The position numbers and the translations under genes are program-made. Below the pieces are notes generated by a model. It did not search any database and was not told the DNA's origin. It was given only the letters and a program-made list of their open reading frames with translations. A DNA stretch of 64,000 bases from Baylisascaris procyonis (taxonomy: Eukaryota; Nematoda; Chromadorea; Rhabditida; Ascarididae). The stretch spans positions 219,501 to 283,500 of the forward strand of contig JAZARR010000260.1 of NCBI GenBank assembly GCA_037389465.1, read 5' to 3'. Position 1 is the stretch's first letter, and each line of letters begins with the position of its first letter. Shown in pieces: positions 61,467-64,000 of this stretch.

Positions 61467-64000
61467 TGAAAAGAAGTACGAATATGAATGAGCTTGACAA
61501 GGGGAAAAACTGAGAGAAGAAAGAGCTGCCTTAAACAGTTTTTTTTTCACAAACATATAAAAACGGTGAAATATCTCTCAGTATAGTCGAATTTATAGTC
61601 ACGTAGATATTGTAGGTGTGAAAACAGCGCTAAGTTTTAGAAAGTCGACTGATCTACAAGAAGGCGCACTCTTTTGAAGGAAATAATACATGTTCATGAG
61701 ACAAGCCATCTACGAATAATGCTATGACTGGAATGTAGTACGATATCATCCTTAGAGGTGGATTAACTCAATCCATTTTTAATGTAACCGGTGGTATGGA
61801 TATTGATATTGAGTGATGTTTTTATGTTGGCAATAATGGAGATAAAAACACATCATCCGATTATTTAGGACGGTAAGTCGAGAAGGGAATGGCAGATAAT
61901 TTCCTATTCGAATAAATAACGTTCAACACGTCAGCAGAACCAAAAAAAAAGCGAATCACATTTACCTAGCACATTGCGATAAATCAATCGGAAAAATGAG
62001 TAGAAAATAAAAGAAACCAATCGTAGATTTATTGATTATTATGATCAACAGCGAGCAGCCAAACTTTTTGCATCTTCGTGAGAACACAACACCTTAAAAT
62101 TGAAAAAAGAAGTGGAGAAAGAAGGTTGGCAGTATGGACTGTCTATTAAATTAATGAAGCATGCATTCGCATCTCATCTATGTTTGCATCTTCAGCACCC
62201 AGTTCCCATTCACACTAGCTAAGCTTCGTTGTGATCGTTTCGAATGATGACGAAAAAAAGAGGATATAAGCGCTTTTGTGAAACATTCCCCCATGTTTCT
62301 TATATTAAACTAACTTCATTTCGAGTTGACTGATTTGTGTGAATCAAACTTTAACTTAATTTAATTCAGCTTAATTTAATTAATGATTTAATTCAGCTTC
62401 TTCGGATACCTTATTTTGTTTTGTATCCATTGCGCGACATATACTTATGTATTCCTCCTGCTCGGATAGACATCTTTATAAGTCGACAGCAATCGACGAA
62501 AACGTACCGACTACATGCCTGTAGACAGACTGATCGGACGGCTCAATTAAATCGTTGACAAAGGTTCATTTTGCAGATTTAAGTGGCGCTTTGAAGGAAG
62601 TTTATGCGAACATCAAGTTTCGCCTTTAGGTATGACTGCGTTTGTTTGCCAATTCACTAGTCTCAGGAAGGATGCGACTGGAGTTAGGGCTCAGAAATCA
62701 GTGAATATAATGCACCCCGTGAGATGACCATCTATGCTATCTTTTTAGCTTACGCTTCAGCTTTCATCGAATTATGGCCACATCTTCAAATTAAGGAATT
62801 TTTCTTGCATTTGTGAGGAACGATTGGATCAGCTCAAAAGCGAATTTATTTATTGAAAAACTTCATTATTTTTTATCACCGAGGAAAGTGCGCAAGTCAC
62901 ATCCATTTGGCTGTGTCGTTCGATTGTTGCAAAGTGTGAGCTAGTTGGACGCACCCACAGGCTGATCTTATGACACATTTAATTGCGTGTTAATCCTTTC
63001 AAATTTGAGCGATCAACTTCGAGATTGGCGCAGTGTGTTATTCAGTGGTGCACGTTAACTGAGCTAATTGGCTATAAGTGCAACAACTTCATTAGTCCGA
63101 CAAAAGGACAGACGTAACAAATATCCACTAACAAACATAGTGATAATATAAAGCTTCTTTGTGAGGATCTGAAAAAACGCGTAGTAGCATATGCCACAAA
63201 GAGAATAGATTTTCTAGAGGATCGATCTTGCAGAAACATATGGGAATTCCCAATTAGGAGCAATAAGCTTTGTAATATCATGCAGGCGAACCTTTGCTTT
63301 AAACAAAGACCAAAATTTTAAGCGTCTTGTTGAATTGCATCGAGGTTGGAGAATGTTCATTTGAAATGCATCGATGAAAGCTTTGTTTGACACATATAAA
63401 ACTGTGAACCTTTCAGTTGCATCAGCCTAAGTGCCATGACTTATATGTAACAAAACAGATGTGCTTCTTTCAACAAAGGCCAATATTTGGAGTTTCTTCC
63501 ACCCTCCGCTCCCCTCCCCCCCAAGTAGAGGGTGCATAGTATGTGCTTTTCGACTGAAGGACCCCAATGTTAACTCTTCATCATTGCAACATGGACTCAA
63601 ATTTCACGTAATTTTACAGTAGTCATTTGAAAGCAATGTATTCATTGCCCAAGAAGCAGTTTTTCGGCTTAGTGATATTCGTCATTGATGGCACTGAAAA
63701 TTGTCGTTTCCAGCATTCCTACTTCAAAACTATTCGATTTCTGCGGTTACTATTACATATATTTTGTAGCGCATTGGGAAGCACTATTATGGTACAATGA
63801 TGTCGATGAATGCATACGCATGCATATCTATCAGTGCGATGTACGCATCTCATTATCGAGGGTACTTGAAAGGATGATATTTGATGTGCAGTGAATCGAT
63901 GCATCCTCGCATATTGCGTTGCGCTTAAGATGAAACCTCTGTCTAAGTCATATCTCTTTATTTTTTGACGAATTCTACCTTCATGAAGCGCATTGTTTCC
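61467..64000. other. Gene-poor AT-rich stretch to the window end
   Basis: Short frames only. A locally repetitive run of TTTAATTCAGCTTAATTTAATT words lies at about 62350-62400. No gene, RNA or named repeat recognised. Confidence 0.4.

Overview
The window looks like nuclear DNA of a parasitic nematode, probably a strongylid or hookworm-like worm. The evidence is the AT-rich background, small exons with TTTCAG-type acceptors and GTAAGT-type donors, a Pao/BEL retrotransposon carrying the nematode SL1 spliced-leader sequence, and RTE-like LINE remnants. No bacterial-style operons, rRNA, CRISPR array or confident tRNA was seen.

Layout. 1-7.2 kb: mostly featureless, with one microsatellite and a few weak open frames. 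7.2-18.7 kb: a cluster of three copies of a small secreted cysteine-rich protein gene. I assembled these from four tiny exons each; no long ORF reveals them. Copy 1 (7181-9941, +) stands alone. Copies 2 (13019-10990, -) and 3 (15993-18037, +) lie in the two arms of a large inverted duplication (about 10315-14060 and 14951-18705). Each predicted protein has a signal peptide, a six-cysteine block spaced like the C-terminal part of a WAP four-disulfide core, and a second C-x5-C-x5-C-x4-C block. 18.7-36.3 kb: intergenic or intronic DNA with dispersed repeats, long (AT)n tracts and a decayed LINE fragment.

36349-44055: a complete, young Pao/BEL LTR retrotransposon on the minus strand. It has LTRs of about 1.14 kb with only a handful of differences, a 5-bp target duplication, a primer-binding site, and one unbroken 1786-codon Gag-Pol frame. 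Each LTR holds an exact 22-nt copy of SL1 in the sense orientation, embedded in potential RNA hairpins. I consider this the most unusual feature of the window.

44-64 kb: a 5'-truncated LINE flanked by a 12-bp target duplication (49288-50322), a decayed minus-strand RTE LINE (about 52450-53290) between AT microsatellites, and a roughly 1.1-kb repeat family (copies at 19.5-20.6 and 60.3-61.5 kb, fragment at 31.4 kb). A few low-confidence open frames are also listed. Host-gene content outside the 7-18 kb cluster could not be established by reading alone.
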